DNA from: Treponema succinifaciens DSM 2489
Lineage (GTDB): Bacteria > Spirochaetota > Spirochaetia > Treponematales > Treponemataceae
DNA: 64,000 bases
NCBI RefSeq assembly: GCF_000195275.1
Contig: NC_015385.1
Location: 1,054,001 to 1,118,000, forward strand
Reading direction: 5' to 3'
Part shown: positions 48,897 through 58,177 of the stretch, piece after piece
Layout of the letters: each line of letters opens with the position of its first letter
Numbering within the stretch: the first letter of the stretch is position 1
The notes under the pieces: generated by a model
The model's database searches: none
The model's input: only the letters and a program-made list of their open reading frames with translations
What the model was told of the DNA's origin: nothing
Position numbers and translations under genes: made by a program

Positions 48897-49913
48897 ATGT
48901 TTTCAAAAGAAGAGCTGGATTGTTTTAGAAATCATCTGCATGAAATAAACGACTCAAATTCTTTTCCAGAAGAATGCGAATTTCAGCTCTTTTTGGATAA
49001 ATCTTTGTCTACTCTTGAAAATGAAAGTCCGTCTTATAGACCTGTTGGTTCAGATTGCAAGCCAGGCGGTCTTCTTGATTTTTCGTCTGAAAAAATTCCT
49101 TCTATAATAGTTCCTGATATTCATGCACGCGCAGATTTTCTTTTAAAGCTGCTTGATTTTAAAATTGAAGATGAATCAGTTTTGTCTCTTTTGAATGAGA
49201 AAAAAATTTTTGTTATTTGCGTTGGAGATGCGTTTCATTCGGAGATGCGTGGTTATGAAAGGTGGATTGCGGCTTATAAAGACTGGTCGATGGATGTTTA
49301 CGCCGGTCAGCCTATGCAGGAAGAAATGAAGGAAAATATTTCAACTCTTATGATTATCATGGAGCTAAAAAATAATTTCACTGAGAATTTTCACTTTTTA
49401 AAAGGAAACCACGAGAACATTTTTAATGAAAGCAGCCACGGAAATCTTGCTTTTAGAAAATTTGTGCAGGAAGGAAGCATGTGCTGCGATTTTATCCGGC
49501 AAGTTTACGGCGATGTGATTCTTCATTTGATAAGTCTGTGGGAAAAGGCTTTGCCGGTTTGCGCTTTGTTCTATGATTTTGCTGTGAGCCATGCCGAGCC
49601 TGCCTGCTGTTTTTCAAGAAAGCAAATTGTTGACTATCACAAAAATGACGATGTTGTTCTAGGTCTTACTTGGACTGCGAATGATGCGGCTGAAAAGGGG
49701 AGCGTGAAAAAGCTTTTTAAAAATTTGAATCCTTCCGCGAAAAGAAGCGGCGTTTTGTGGTTTGGCGGTCATCGTCCTGTAAAAGATGGAAAATATTTGC
49801 TGCGCCAAGACGGAACTTATCTGCAGCTTCATAATCCAAATGAAATGAATGTTGCTATTGTTGTTCCTGAAAAAAAATTCAATCCTGAAATTGACATAAA
49901 AAGTGTTTTATAA
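48897..49913 (+). CDS. PPP-family metallophosphatase (putative Ser/Thr phosphatase)
   Basis: 338 residues. Calcineurin-like metal motifs in order: IIVPDIHARADF (GDxH-type, near 78), VICVGDAFHSEMRGYERW (GDxxD-like, near 108), FLKGNHENIF (GNHE, near 165), FAVSHAEP (near 226), and LWFGGHRPV (near 288). PPP proteins of this type remove phosphate from Ser/Thr residues. Between an FHA protein and a Ser/Thr kinase it probably resets the same pathway. No signal peptide, so cytoplasmic. Confidence 0.85.
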   Translation: MFSKEELDCFRNHLHEINDSNSFPEECEFQLFLDKSLSTLENESPSYRPVGSDCKPGGLLDFSSEKIPSIIVPDIHARADFLLKLLDFKIEDESVLSLLNEKKIFVICVGDAFHSEMRGYERWIAAYKDWSMDVYAGQPMQEEMKENISTLMIIMELKNNFTENFHFLKGNHENIFNESSHGNLAFRKFVQEGSMCCDFIRQVYGDVILHLISLWEKALPVCALFYDFAVSHAEPACCFSRKQIVDYHKNDDVVLGLTWTANDAAEKGSVKKLFKNLNPSAKRSGVLWFGGHRPVKDGKYLLRQDGTYLQLHNPNEMNVAIVVPEKKFNPEIDIKSVL

Positions 49914-49932
49914 AATAAAATCGGAGTATCTA

Positions 49933-51564
49933 ATGGAAAGCGAGACGATTGGAAAATACAAAAACTGCACAAAAATTGCGACTGGCGGAATGGGTGCTGT
50001 GTATCTTGCGACTCATCCTGAATTAAAGCGGAAAGTCGTCATAAAAAAACTTATTTTAAAAAGCGGCGGGGCTGCAATCCGTGAAAGGTTCAAAAGGGAA
50101 GCACGGATTTTAAGCGAGCTGTCCAGTCCTTATGTTGTTAGGATGTTCGATTATTTTACTGAAGGCAGAGCAAACTATATTGTGCTTGAGTTTGTTGACG
50201 GAATGTCTTTGGACAAGCTTATTGAAAAGCAGGTTTCTCTTCCGCCTGAGCTTGCGCTTTTGATTTTTCTTGATGCCTGCCTTGGTTTGAAAAATGCGCA
50301 TTCAAAGGATATTGTTCACCGCGACATAAAGCCGGGAAACATTCTTATTTCAAAAAGAGCCGAAGTAAAACTTGCGGACTTTGGAATTGCCAGTGATGAA
50401 AAAGACGAATTTGAAGAGCCAAAGAAAACTGTGGACTCTGATAAAACTGTTGTTTCTACAAAAAACAGTTCTATAACGCAAGCCGGCTCTACGCTTGGAA
50501 CTCCTGCCTATATGTCTCCAGAGCAACTCATGGATTCAAGTTCTGTGGATGTTCGCGCTGATATTTATTCAATGGGTGTAATGCTTTATGAAATGGTTAC
50601 TGGCTCTAAGCCTTATGCGGGAGACATGGCTCCAGAAACAATTGCAAAAATAAAAAAAGGAAAATATATTCCGCCGCAGAAAATTGTAAAAAATCTTCCG
50701 CCTGTTGTAAAAACTCTTATTAGAAAAATGATGAAGCCTGAGCCAGAAAAGCGATACAAAAGCTTGGAGCCTGTAATTGCAAAAGTAAGACGGTACTTAA
50801 AAAATTACGATACGCATGCAATAAGAGTTTCGCTTGCTCAGTCTATAATTTCTACTAAGACAATAAAGTTTCCTTTGTATATTCCCAAAAATTATAAAGC
50901 CAAACGGATTGCGCTTGGGGCTTGTGCAGTTTGTGCGGTTGCGCTTCTTTTTTGTGAGGCTTGGAATTCTGGAATGATTCATAGAACTGTTCTTAGAAAT
51001 TGGTTTACTCCTGTTTCTTTGTCTATGCTCATGCCTTCAACTGCCAGTGTAAATGCCGACCTTCCTGCGCGCGCATTTTTCTTTGTGAACGATAATGACG
51101 GAATCCCAGAAGTTCCAAACACACGGAGAGTTTTTTCAGTTGCAAAAAATTCTTCAAAAGGAAAAAATCTTGAGTACATAACCAAGGATGTTTTTCTGCG
51201 TCCTGGAGAATACAGAATAAAAATTGCTGAAGGACCTTATGTCTGGTGGAAAAGCATTTATGTTGGAAAAGAAAAAGTTATTATGAATCTTGATTTCTTA
51301 AAAAACGCAAGCCGGAATATTACCGTACATTTTTCTGCCATGGACTGTGAAACTGGAAAAGATTTAACGCAAAGCTCCCTGTTTAGAATTCAAGTCGGCT
51401 CAAAATGGGTTGATGCTTCCAAAGTTGATTTCTCCAAGTTAAAAACAGGAAACGTTTATAAATTCCTTATGATTCATGAAGGCTATTATGATGAATATTT
51501 CAGCCTGCTTATTGACTGGTATCAAGATGAGCTTTTTATAACTGGAAACATGAGGAAAAAATGA
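49933..51564 (+). CDS. transmembrane Ser/Thr protein kinase (PknB-like)
   Basis: 543 residues. Kinase domain 1-290: GGMGAVYLATHPELKRKVVIKKL, IVHRDIKPGNILIS with catalytic Asp131, LADFGIAS, and GTPAYMSPEQLMD. A long activation-loop insert is rich in Thr and Ser. One transmembrane helix near 325-345 (IALGACAVCAVALLF) is followed by an extracytoplasmic domain of about 200 residues with FLRPGEYRIKI, possibly PEGA-like. The start at 49933 has CGGAG 6 nt upstream; the frame opens earlier at 49903. It likely senses an envelope signal and phosphorylates Thr for the FHA partner. Confidence 0.92.
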   Translation: MESETIGKYKNCTKIATGGMGAVYLATHPELKRKVVIKKLILKSGGAAIRERFKREARILSELSSPYVVRMFDYFTEGRANYIVLEFVDGMSLDKLIEKQVSLPPELALLIFLDACLGLKNAHSKDIVHRDIKPGNILISKRAEVKLADFGIASDEKDEFEEPKKTVDSDKTVVSTKNSSITQAGSTLGTPAYMSPEQLMDSSSVDVRADIYSMGVMLYEMVTGSKPYAGDMAPETIAKIKKGKYIPPQKIVKNLPPVVKTLIRKMMKPEPEKRYKSLEPVIAKVRRYLKNYDTHAIRVSLAQSIISTKTIKFPLYIPKNYKAKRIALGACAVCAVALLFCEAWNSGMIHRTVLRNWFTPVSLSMLMPSTASVNADLPARAFFFVNDNDGIPEVPNTRRVFSVAKNSSKGKNLEYITKDVFLRPGEYRIKIAEGPYVWWKSIYVGKEKVIMNLDFLKNASRNITVHFSAMDCETGKDLTQSSLFRIQVGSKWVDASKVDFSKLKTGNVYKFLMIHEGYYDEYFSLLIDWYQDELFITGNMRKK

Positions 51565-51639
51565 TAGCTGGAAAAATTGCTTGGCAAGAATTTCTGCTTG
51601 TTAAAGTTTTGTATTTTTTAATTACTTATGGGAGGTTTC

Positions 51640-52431
51640 ATGGGAAAGGTTTATCTGCTTATAAAGCCAGATCTTTTAAAAGTTTGCAAATATCTTGCGC
51701 TTCGAATAGAAACTTTTGGCAGTGACGTAAAAATTTTCTTAAAGCCGCATGAGTTTTATGTGGCGTTGAAACTTGTTGAGCATGGTGCTCTTGACTACGT
51801 TTTGATTGATGTCCGAACGTTTCAAAGCGATGTTTTTAATCCTTATATTGAAATGTCCATGATGCCGAATCCTGCGCCAGTTGTTGTTTTCAATGATCCT
51901 TTTCCTGAGCTTGACAAGATGACTGCATTTTGGATTTCAAAAAATAAAACCTATCTTGTTCCGCGGATTGCTCCTGAGCGCATAGATAAACTTGAAGACA
52001 CATTTTTTTTGATTGAAGTGTTTTTGAAAAGTGAACGGTTCAATAAATATATAAATGTAATAAACCGTCCTGAAACTTTTTTGACTGAGGAAGAAAAACT
52101 TTTGCAGCTAGACTTGGAGAAATTTCAGGCAGTTCATAAAATTTCACCGTCAAGATTCAAGGTCTTTAAGTATCTGCATGAGCGGCTTGAAAAAGAAGTT
52201 TCGGAAAAGGAACTTATATCGCTTTTGTTCGGGAGCTATCTGCCGGAAAAGAGAGCAGTTTTGTTTTCGTATATTTGTGAGCTGCGCAAAGCCTGCCGAA
52301 ATGAAAAGTCTGTAAAAATCCGCATAGACAGAGAATACAAAGGTCATTATTCAATGAGAATTACTCTGCCTGCGGAAAAAATAAAGTCGCTGGATGACAA
52401 GAAAAAAATCAGCGGATATTGGCTTTTATAA
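51640..52431 (+). CDS. receiver-like plus winged-helix-like protein of unknown function
   Basis: 263 residues. The N-terminal 120 residues follow a response-regulator-like alternation: KVYLLIKPDLLKVCKYLA, GALDYVLIDVRTFQ with an Asp at the usual strand end, APVVVFNDPF. The C-terminal part (SRFKVFKYLHERLEKEVSEKELISLLFG and KIRIDREYKGHYSM) resembles a winged helix. No histidine kinase is nearby; it follows the Ser/Thr kinase by 75 nt and may be its target. GGGAGG precedes ATG 51640; another ATG at 51628 precedes that site. Converges with pncB, overlapping it by 23 nt. Confidence 0.65.
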   Translation: MGKVYLLIKPDLLKVCKYLALRIETFGSDVKIFLKPHEFYVALKLVEHGALDYVLIDVRTFQSDVFNPYIEMSMMPNPAPVVVFNDPFPELDKMTAFWISKNKTYLVPRIAPERIDKLEDTFFLIEVFLKSERFNKYINVINRPETFLTEEEKLLQLDLEKFQAVHKISPSRFKVFKYLHERLEKEVSEKELISLLFGSYLPEKRAVLFSYICELRKACRNEKSVKIRIDREYKGHYSMRITLPAEKIKSLDDKKKISGYWLL

Positions 52432-53854
52432 AAGCGAGTTTTAAATCTTTCAGCTTTTCTGTCATGGAAACTTTGTAAATATGCGGATTTAAAATTCTCT
52501 TGAACGAAGGATCTAGAGTTTCAATTTCTTCCATCATTCTTCGTCTGCTTATTTTCAGTTGTTCGGAATCAGAAAGGCGAGACTCTGTTCTTTTGCCGTT
52601 TTCAAGCCGTTTTTTTAGCATTGGTTTTATCTGTGAAGCTGTAAACGAAAATTGCCTGTAGTCAACCATCGGATGAAAGTATCGGTATTCTTTTCCGGCT
52701 TCTAAAGTTTCTTCGTCAAGTGCCAAAATGTCAGCGCGCGCCATTCCTTTTTCATCGTAAAGCCTGAACACATTTTTTATTCCAGGGTTTGTGTTCTTTG
52801 AAGGATTGTCGCTGAATTTCATTGTGGGAATAAATTCATTTCCGCTTTTCTTTGCGGCAAGCTTGTAAACTCCTGTAAAACTGGATTCTGTTCCGCCTGT
52901 TACCATGTGAGTTCCGACGCCCCAGCTTGCAATCGGCGCATTTTGCTGAACGAGAGTTTCAATTATTTCTTCTGTCAAGTCATTGGAAACGCAAATGAAG
53001 GCCTGTGGAAATCCTGCCTTATCAAGTTCCTTTCGTACTTCGGCTGTTAAATATGAAATGTCTCCGGAGTCAAGACGTACTCCAAAGTTGTACCCTTGCT
53101 CAACAAGTTTTGTTCCTGCCTTTATTGCGTTTTTTATTCCGCTCTTTAAAGTGTCGTAAGTGTCAATCAGGAAAATTGTCTTGTTTGGATAAAGTCTTGC
53201 GTAAGCTTCAAAGGCTTCAAGTTCGCTTGGAAACGACATTACCCAGGAATGCGCCATTGTCCCCATTACAGGAATTCCATATATTTTTCCTGCAAGAGTG
53301 TTGCTTGTTCCTGCCGCTCCTCCGATATACGAGGCTCTGGTTGCGCTCATTCCGCCGTCTGGGCCTTGTGCTCTTCTGAGTCCGAATTCCATTACATTTC
53401 CTTTTTTGCTTGAAAGCCAGACTCTTGCGGTTTTTGTTGCAATCAGGCTTTGGAAGTTGCAAAGATTCAAGACAAGTCCTTCAATTATCTGGGCTTCAAT
53501 TAAATTTGCGTGGATTCTTACAAGCGGTTCCTGCGGAAAAATGACCGAGCCTTCTTCAAATGAATATAAGTCACCGGAAAATTTAAAGCCTTTTAGATAT
53601 TCAAGAAAGCTTTCTTCAAAAATATCTTGTTCTCTCAAATAGGAAATTTCATCTTCATCAAAAGAAAAATCTTCAAGAGAATCCAGAAGCGGCTCGATTC
53701 CTGCAAAAACACTGAATCCGCCGTTAAAAGGCTGTCTTCTGAAAAACATATCGAACACAACCGGATGGTTCATGTTCTGTTTCCAATATCCCTGCGCCAT
53801 TGTAAGTTCATAGAAATCTGTGAAGAGCGCGCTTTTGCTGAATGTTGAGTGCAT
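52409..53854 (-). CDS. pncB: nicotinate phosphoribosyltransferase
   Basis: 481 residues. Converts nicotinate and PRPP to nicotinate mononucleotide with ATP in NAD salvage. Motifs: FTDFYELTMAQGYWKQ, VFDMFFRRQPFNGGF, EFGLRRAQGPDGGMSATRAS (near 158), MGTMAHSWVMSF with the phospho-accepting His (near 196), LIDTYDTL, and GVRLDSGD. ATG 53854 is chosen for its GGAGGACG site; an in-frame start at 53914 lacks one. Stands alone on the minus strand. Confidence 0.96.
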   Translation of the reverse strand: MHSTFSKSALFTDFYELTMAQGYWKQNMNHPVVFDMFFRRQPFNGGFSVFAGIEPLLDSLEDFSFDEDEISYLREQDIFEESFLEYLKGFKFSGDLYSFEEGSVIFPQEPLVRIHANLIEAQIIEGLVLNLCNFQSLIATKTARVWLSSKKGNVMEFGLRRAQGPDGGMSATRASYIGGAAGTSNTLAGKIYGIPVMGTMAHSWVMSFPSELEAFEAYARLYPNKTIFLIDTYDTLKSGIKNAIKAGTKLVEQGYNFGVRLDSGDISYLTAEVRKELDKAGFPQAFICVSNDLTEEIIETLVQQNAPIASWGVGTHMVTGGTESSFTGVYKLAAKKSGNEFIPTMKFSDNPSKNTNPGIKNVFRLYDEKGMARADILALDEETLEAGKEYRYFHPMVDYRQFSFTASQIKPMLKKRLENGKRTESRLSDSEQLKISRRRMMEEIETLDPSFKRILNPHIYKVSMTEKLKDLKLAFIKANIR

Positions 53855-53968
53855 AATCGTCCTCCAAAAATATTTTGCTTTTGGACGGTTTTCTTTAGAG
53901 TGCACAGACAGCATCTGCTGAACACAACCGGCGTCCTTTTTTTAGAATAGCATTTTACGATTTAAAAT

Positions 53969-54796
53969 TCAATTGCTAGGACGTTTGCAAAATTTGTAAG
54001 TTGCCCAGGCACCAAAATATCGTCCTACAAATCTGCTTGCCGCCGCCTTGAATTTCCATTTGAAAAATTTCATGGAATAAAGTTTTCCCTTGCGTGAACA
54101 TTTTATTGCATCCAGTACAGTTTTTTCAGCTGAAAGTCCATGCCGAACTTTTTTTCTTGCGCCCCTTGAAGCAACGTCTGCAAATTCAGTATTTACAGGT
54201 CCTGGACACAATGCGGTAACTTTTATTCCTTTGTGCTTGAGTTCAGCAGCAAGTGCAACAGAAAAACTTAACACATAGCTTTTGCAAGCTCCATAGACTG
54301 CAAAGTTTCCGAGCGGCAAAAAAGATGCCAAGCTTGCAACGTTTATAATCCGCGAGCCTTTTTGCATATAAGGAATCGCGAAGCCTGTTATTCCAGTTAG
54401 GGAAGTGCAGTCAAGATCGATCATTTTCATTTCGCGCATTATGTCAGTTCTCGCGAATTCTCCGTAAGTTCCAAAGCCTGCGTTGTTTACAAGAACGTTT
54501 ATTTTAAAATCTCCCTTTGACTTTTCGTTTTCAAAAAGCTCTTTTATTTTTAAAGCTCCTTGAATTCCTGAAATGTCGATTGGAAAAATTTTTACTTTTG
54601 GAAATTTTATTTTTTCTTGGAATGATTCATTTTCAATTTGGGTTCTTAATTCTTCAAGCCGCTCTTTTCTTCTGGCTATAATCCAAAGCTCATCGCTGGA
54701 AAGTTTTTCAAACTCAGAGCTTTCATGGGCAAGCAGTTTTGCAAACCAAAATCCCATTCCGCTTGAAGCTCCTGTTACAATAATGATTTTTTTCAT
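53969..54796 (-). CDS. SDR-family short-chain dehydrogenase
   Basis: 275 residues, classical SDR: IIIVTGASSGMGFWFAKLL (TGxxxGxG cofactor loop), NVLVNNAGFGTYG (NNAG near 103), SRIINVASLASF (catalytic Ser), and VYGACKSYVLSFS (YxxxK). Then LCPGPVNTEFAD. Substrate unknown; NADPH-dependent oxidoreductases of the DltE/YqjQ type look most alike. The -10 box ends 6 nt before the ATG with no Shine-Dalgarno, so a leaderless mRNA is expected. Divergent from the GH3 gene. Confidence 0.92.
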   Translation of the reverse strand: MKKIIIVTGASSGMGFWFAKLLAHESSEFEKLSSDELWIIARRKERLEELRTQIENESFQEKIKFPKVKIFPIDISGIQGALKIKELFENEKSKGDFKINVLVNNAGFGTYGEFARTDIMREMKMIDLDCTSLTGITGFAIPYMQKGSRIINVASLASFLPLGNFAVYGACKSYVLSFSVALAAELKHKGIKVTALCPGPVNTEFADVASRGARKKVRHGLSAEKTVLDAIKCSRKGKLYSMKFFKWKFKAAASRFVGRYFGAWATYKFCKRPSN

Positions 54797-54802
54797 ATTC
54801 TG

Positions 54803-54831
54803 ATTGTAGCAGTTTTTTTTTACAACTCCAA
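54803..54831 (-). promoter_or_regulatory. promoter giving a leaderless SDR mRNA
   Basis: Minus strand: -35 TTGGAG (54826-54831), 17-nt spacer, -10 TACAAT (54803-54808), six bases to ATG 54796. Confidence 0.6.
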
Positions 54832-54841
54832 GATGAAACGA

Positions 54842-54870
54842 TAGACTTAAATTAAAAGCTAAATTATAAT
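54842..54870 (+). promoter_or_regulatory. promoter giving a leaderless GH3 mRNA
   Basis: -35 TAGACT (54842-54847), 17-nt spacer, -10 TATAAT (54865-54870), seven bases to ATG 54878. Back to back with the SDR promoter. Confidence 0.65.
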
Positions 54871-54877
54871 TTCTGCC

Positions 54878-55969
54878 ATGAAAAATGTTGCGCTGAAATT
54901 TCTTGCATTGCCACTTGTTTTTTTTCCTTTGTATTCAACAACTCCTGCTGAAAAAATTTGGGGCAGACTTTCTGAAATAGAAAAAATTTCGCAGATTTTT
55001 TTAGTCAATGTTGAAGGCAATGAAACTTTTTATCCAGTTGAATTTCTTGAAGACGGAGCAGCAGTTGTCCCTGGCGGAATTATTTTGTTTTCTTATAATA
55101 TTGGAGATTCAAAAGAGCAGCTGAAAAATTATATTTCTTCAATAAATGCTTTTTACAAAAAAAACAAAAGTCCGCTTCCTTTTATTGCGGTTGATCAGGA
55201 AGGCGGAGAAGTTAACCGCTTAAAAAAAATCACATCACATCTTCCTTCGGAAAAAATAATCAGCGTAAATTATACATTGCAAGAAGCGAAGTCGATTTAT
55301 TCAAATCAGGCAGTGCAAATGAAAGAACTTGGACTCACGATGAATCTTGCGCCAGTTGCCGAAGCTGAAATTGAATCAAATAAATTATTTTTAGGAACAA
55401 GAACTTTTGGCAGTGTCCCAAAGTCAGTTGCATACAGCATGGTTTGTGTAAGAGCTTACGAGGAAAACGGAATTGCTTCGGTTGCAAAACATTTTCCGGG
55501 AAATGCGAATTCAGATCCTCATACTGGCTCTGTAGAAATAACGCTTTCGTCTTCTGAAGTTTTCAAAAATTTTATTTTTCCATTTGCATTGATTTTAAAA
55601 TCGAATCCATCTTGTGTTTTGGTAAGCCATGCAAAAATAAATTCTCTTGATGAAAATCCGGCTTGCATGAGCAGTTTTTGGATAAAAGAAATTCTTCAGT
55701 CGAGGCTTGGCTTTGAAGGTCTTGTTATGAGCGATGATATTTTTATGGGAGCGATTTCAGATTCGCCTCCAGAACAAGTTGCTGCAAATGCTATAATTTC
55801 TGGCGTGGACGTGATTATGCTTAGTGAAAAAAAATTTCTTTCAGTTGCAAAATCGCTTTTAAATCTTGCTGCAGACGATAAATTTTTTGCAACTCGTCTT
55901 TGCGAGGCAGAAAAAAAAGTGCTGGACTTTAAATTAAAAAAGAGGATTATAAAAATTGAAGAAAACTAA
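54878..55969 (+). CDS. GH3 beta-N-acetylhexosaminidase (NagZ-like), exported
   Basis: 363 residues with an N-terminal hydrophobic signal (VALKFLALPLVFFPLYS). GH3 motifs: PFIAVDQEGGEVNRL (substrate Asp/Arg, near 104), LGTRTFGSVP, VAKHFPGNANSDPHTGS (KHFPG and the NagZ His loop, near 205), LVSHAKI, and GLVMSDDIFMGAI with the nucleophile Asp. It probably removes GlcNAc from muropeptides or glycans in the periplasm. Unlike cytoplasmic NagZ it appears exported. Its end overlaps the methyltransferase by 14 nt. Confidence 0.9.
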   Translation: MKNVALKFLALPLVFFPLYSTTPAEKIWGRLSEIEKISQIFLVNVEGNETFYPVEFLEDGAAVVPGGIILFSYNIGDSKEQLKNYISSINAFYKKNKSPLPFIAVDQEGGEVNRLKKITSHLPSEKIISVNYTLQEAKSIYSNQAVQMKELGLTMNLAPVAEAEIESNKLFLGTRTFGSVPKSVAYSMVCVRAYEENGIASVAKHFPGNANSDPHTGSVEITLSSSEVFKNFIFPFALILKSNPSCVLVSHAKINSLDENPACMSSFWIKEILQSRLGFEGLVMSDDIFMGAISDSPPEQVAANAIISGVDVIMLSEKKFLSVAKSLLNLAADDKFFATRLCEAEKKVLDFKLKKRIIKIEEN

Positions 55970-56825
55970 AACGCAAAAAGTTTTTGGGCAAATGGCATTT
56001 GAAAAGTTTTATTCTGAAATTTTTACCGAACGTTGGGAAAAAATAAAGTCTTCTCTTGCCTCGGAGACTTTGCACGCAGAGCTGTCTTATAAAAATTGTG
56101 AAAGTTATTTTTTAGATCCTGCAAGCATTGTCGCAGCTCTTTGTCTGCCTGTAAAAGATTCTGAAAAAATTCTTGACTTGTGCGCGGCTCCTGGTGGAAA
56201 AACTTTAGTTCTGGCAGGAAACAAAAATGACGATGCTGTGCTTTTTTCAAATGAACGTTCTCCTTCAAGAAAAAAACGCCTTTCAAAAGTTGTAGAATCT
56301 TCACTTCCGCCTGAAATTTCTTGCAATGTAAAAGTATGTTTGAGTGACGGAGCTTCTTGGTGCAGGCGTGTATCTGAATGTTATGAAAGCATTCTTTTGG
56401 ATGCGCCGTGTTCGAGCGAACGTCATGTTTTGAATGATAAAAAATATCTTGAGCAATGGACTCCTTCACGAATAAAAACTGTTTCAATGGAGCAGTGGGC
56501 GCTTCTTTCCTGTGCATTCAGACTGCTGAAAAAAAACGGTTTTCTCTTATATGCGACTTGCGCTTTGTGTCCGCAGGAAAATGACGGAGTTGTTTCAAAG
56601 CTGTTGAAAAAATTTCCAGATGTGAATATTGCTTCAAAAGATTTTATGAAAGAAATTTTTGATTTAAATAGGAAATCTATAAAAGCTGATATTTTCTGTC
56701 CGCAAGATTTTTCTCTTGAAGATTATTTTTCATTTGCAGAAAAAACAGAATTTGGATTTCACATTTTGCCCGATAAGTCTTTTGGTGCAGGTCCGCTTTA
56801 CTTTTCCTTGATAAAAAAATCATAG
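55956..56825 (+). CDS. RsmB/NOP2/Sun-family RNA cytosine-5 methyltransferase
   Basis: 289 residues from TTG 55956, overlapping the GH3 stop. Rossmann motifs: ILDLCAAPGGKTLVLAG (SAM binding, near 72), LLDAPCSSERHVL with the Pro-Cys motif IV (near 148), and LLYATCALCPQENDGVV with the catalytic Cys of motif VI (near 200). Shorter than RsmB or RsmF: it has neither the N-terminal NusB-like domain nor a clear PUA domain. Target is probably rRNA or tRNA; the position cannot be inferred. Confidence 0.88.
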   Translation: MKKTKTQKVFGQMAFEKFYSEIFTERWEKIKSSLASETLHAELSYKNCESYFLDPASIVAALCLPVKDSEKILDLCAAPGGKTLVLAGNKNDDAVLFSNERSPSRKKRLSKVVESSLPPEISCNVKVCLSDGASWCRRVSECYESILLDAPCSSERHVLNDKKYLEQWTPSRIKTVSMEQWALLSCAFRLLKKNGFLLYATCALCPQENDGVVSKLLKKFPDVNIASKDFMKEIFDLNRKSIKADIFCPQDFSLEDYFSFAEKTEFGFHILPDKSFGAGPLYFSLIKKS

Positions 56826-56857
56826 CGCGCTAATTTTATTCAAGTCGCCTGAATTAA

Positions 56858-56886
56858 TTGAATTTTGTTTTGAATTGATTTATAAT
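56858..56886 (+). promoter_or_regulatory. promoter of the GAF-HD-GYP gene
   Basis: -35 TTGAAT (56858-56863), 17-nt spacer, -10 TATAAT (56881-56886), leader about 28 nt with AAAGGA. Confidence 0.75.
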
Positions 56887-56920
56887 TTTGTAAATTGAAA
56901 AAAGTAAAGGACGTTGAACT

Positions 56921-58177
56921 ATGTCTAAACAAGAAAGGAAACAGAGTCTTATAACGGAAATAGAAGAGCAGCTTAAAGAAATAAGAGACGTTGATATTCT
57001 TTTGGAAAATATTTTGACTGGTGCGCGTAAAATTGTCAATGCCGACGCTGGTTCAATTTATGAGTACGACAGCAAGGAAAACAAACTTTGGATTCGTTAT
57101 AGTCAGAACGATACGATGCAGAATCAGCTTGCTCCCGGAGAAAAGCTTTCGTACACTTCTTTTTATCTTGTTCCTACAAACCAGTCGATTTCCGGCTACT
57201 GCGTTCTTTCCAAAAAACTTATAAATATTCCAGATGTCTATAACTTGCCTGATTTTGTCGATGATGAAAAAAAAGAAGTAAGGCTTTTTGAATTTAATTC
57301 GGCGAATGATGAAAAAAACGGCTATCACACAAAATCAATGCTTACGATTCCGCTCATAATGACAAACGGAAAAGTTCTTGGAATTCTTCAGATTATAAAT
57401 GCCAAGGACGAGGACGGAAACGTTATTCCTTTTGACAAGGATTCTGAATTTTATATTTCCCAGTTTGCCGCAAAAGTCGGTTCGATTTACGAATATGCTT
57501 ATCTTACAAGGCTTAATGTTGACCGTCTTGTAAAAACTGCCGGTTTCCGCGATCCAAAGGAAACGGGCGCGCACGTTGAAAGAGTTTCCCGCTTTTCTCT
57601 TGAAATATATGACCGCTATGCTTCTAACAAAAGGATTCCAGAAAAAGAACGAAATAAATTCCGTGATAATCTTCGTCTTGCCGCGAGATGCCACGATGTA
57701 GGAAAGGTTGCAATTCCTGATGAAATTTTAAAGAAGCAGGGAATTCTTGATGAAGATGAGCGCGATATTATGAAAGGGCACACTTGTGTTGGCGCGCAGA
57801 TTTTTACTCCAGTTGAAAATGATTTGGATATAATGGCGCGCGATGTCTGTCTTCATCACCATGACCGCTGGGACGGAGGAAACAAGGGTTACCCTGGAAA
57901 CTTTGACTATATGGATTATATTCCTGCAACAAAAATGCCGCACGAAATTGAACAGGCTTTAAAAGAGGATAAAATTCCACTTGCGGCAAGAATTGTTTCG
58001 CTTGCAGATGTTTATGACGCGCTTCGCCACAAAAGATGCTACAAGGCTGAATGGAGTGTTGAAGATACATTTAATGAAATCTGTGAGCAGCGCGGACATC
58101 AGTTTGATCCGGAACTTGTGGATGCCTTTATGCAGATAAAAGACCGTCTGGAAGATATTAACAACGCAATCAGCTGA
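56921..58177 (+). CDS. GAF plus HD-GYP domain protein (putative cyclic-dinucleotide phosphodiesterase)
   Basis: 418 residues. GAF domain about 15-195 (NADAGSIYEYDSKENKLWI, then KSMLTIPLIMTNGKVLGILQI). The HD-GYP domain from about 205 has AHVERVSRFSLEIYDRYA, LAARCHDVGKVAIPDEILKK (HD), GHTCVGAQIF, and HHHDRWDGGNKGYPG, a GYP loop with two extra residues. Such proteins usually hydrolyse c-di-GMP; the altered loop leaves some doubt. Soluble and cytoplasmic. It converges with the DUF188 gene, overlapping by 8 nt. Confidence 0.9.
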   Translation: MSKQERKQSLITEIEEQLKEIRDVDILLENILTGARKIVNADAGSIYEYDSKENKLWIRYSQNDTMQNQLAPGEKLSYTSFYLVPTNQSISGYCVLSKKLINIPDVYNLPDFVDDEKKEVRLFEFNSANDEKNGYHTKSMLTIPLIMTNGKVLGILQIINAKDEDGNVIPFDKDSEFYISQFAAKVGSIYEYAYLTRLNVDRLVKTAGFRDPKETGAHVERVSRFSLEIYDRYASNKRIPEKERNKFRDNLRLAARCHDVGKVAIPDEILKKQGILDEDERDIMKGHTCVGAQIFTPVENDLDIMARDVCLHHHDRWDGGNKGYPGNFDYMDYIPATKMPHEIEQALKEDKIPLAARIVSLADVYDALRHKRCYKAEWSVEDTFNEICEQRGHQFDPELVDAFMQIKDRLEDINNAIS

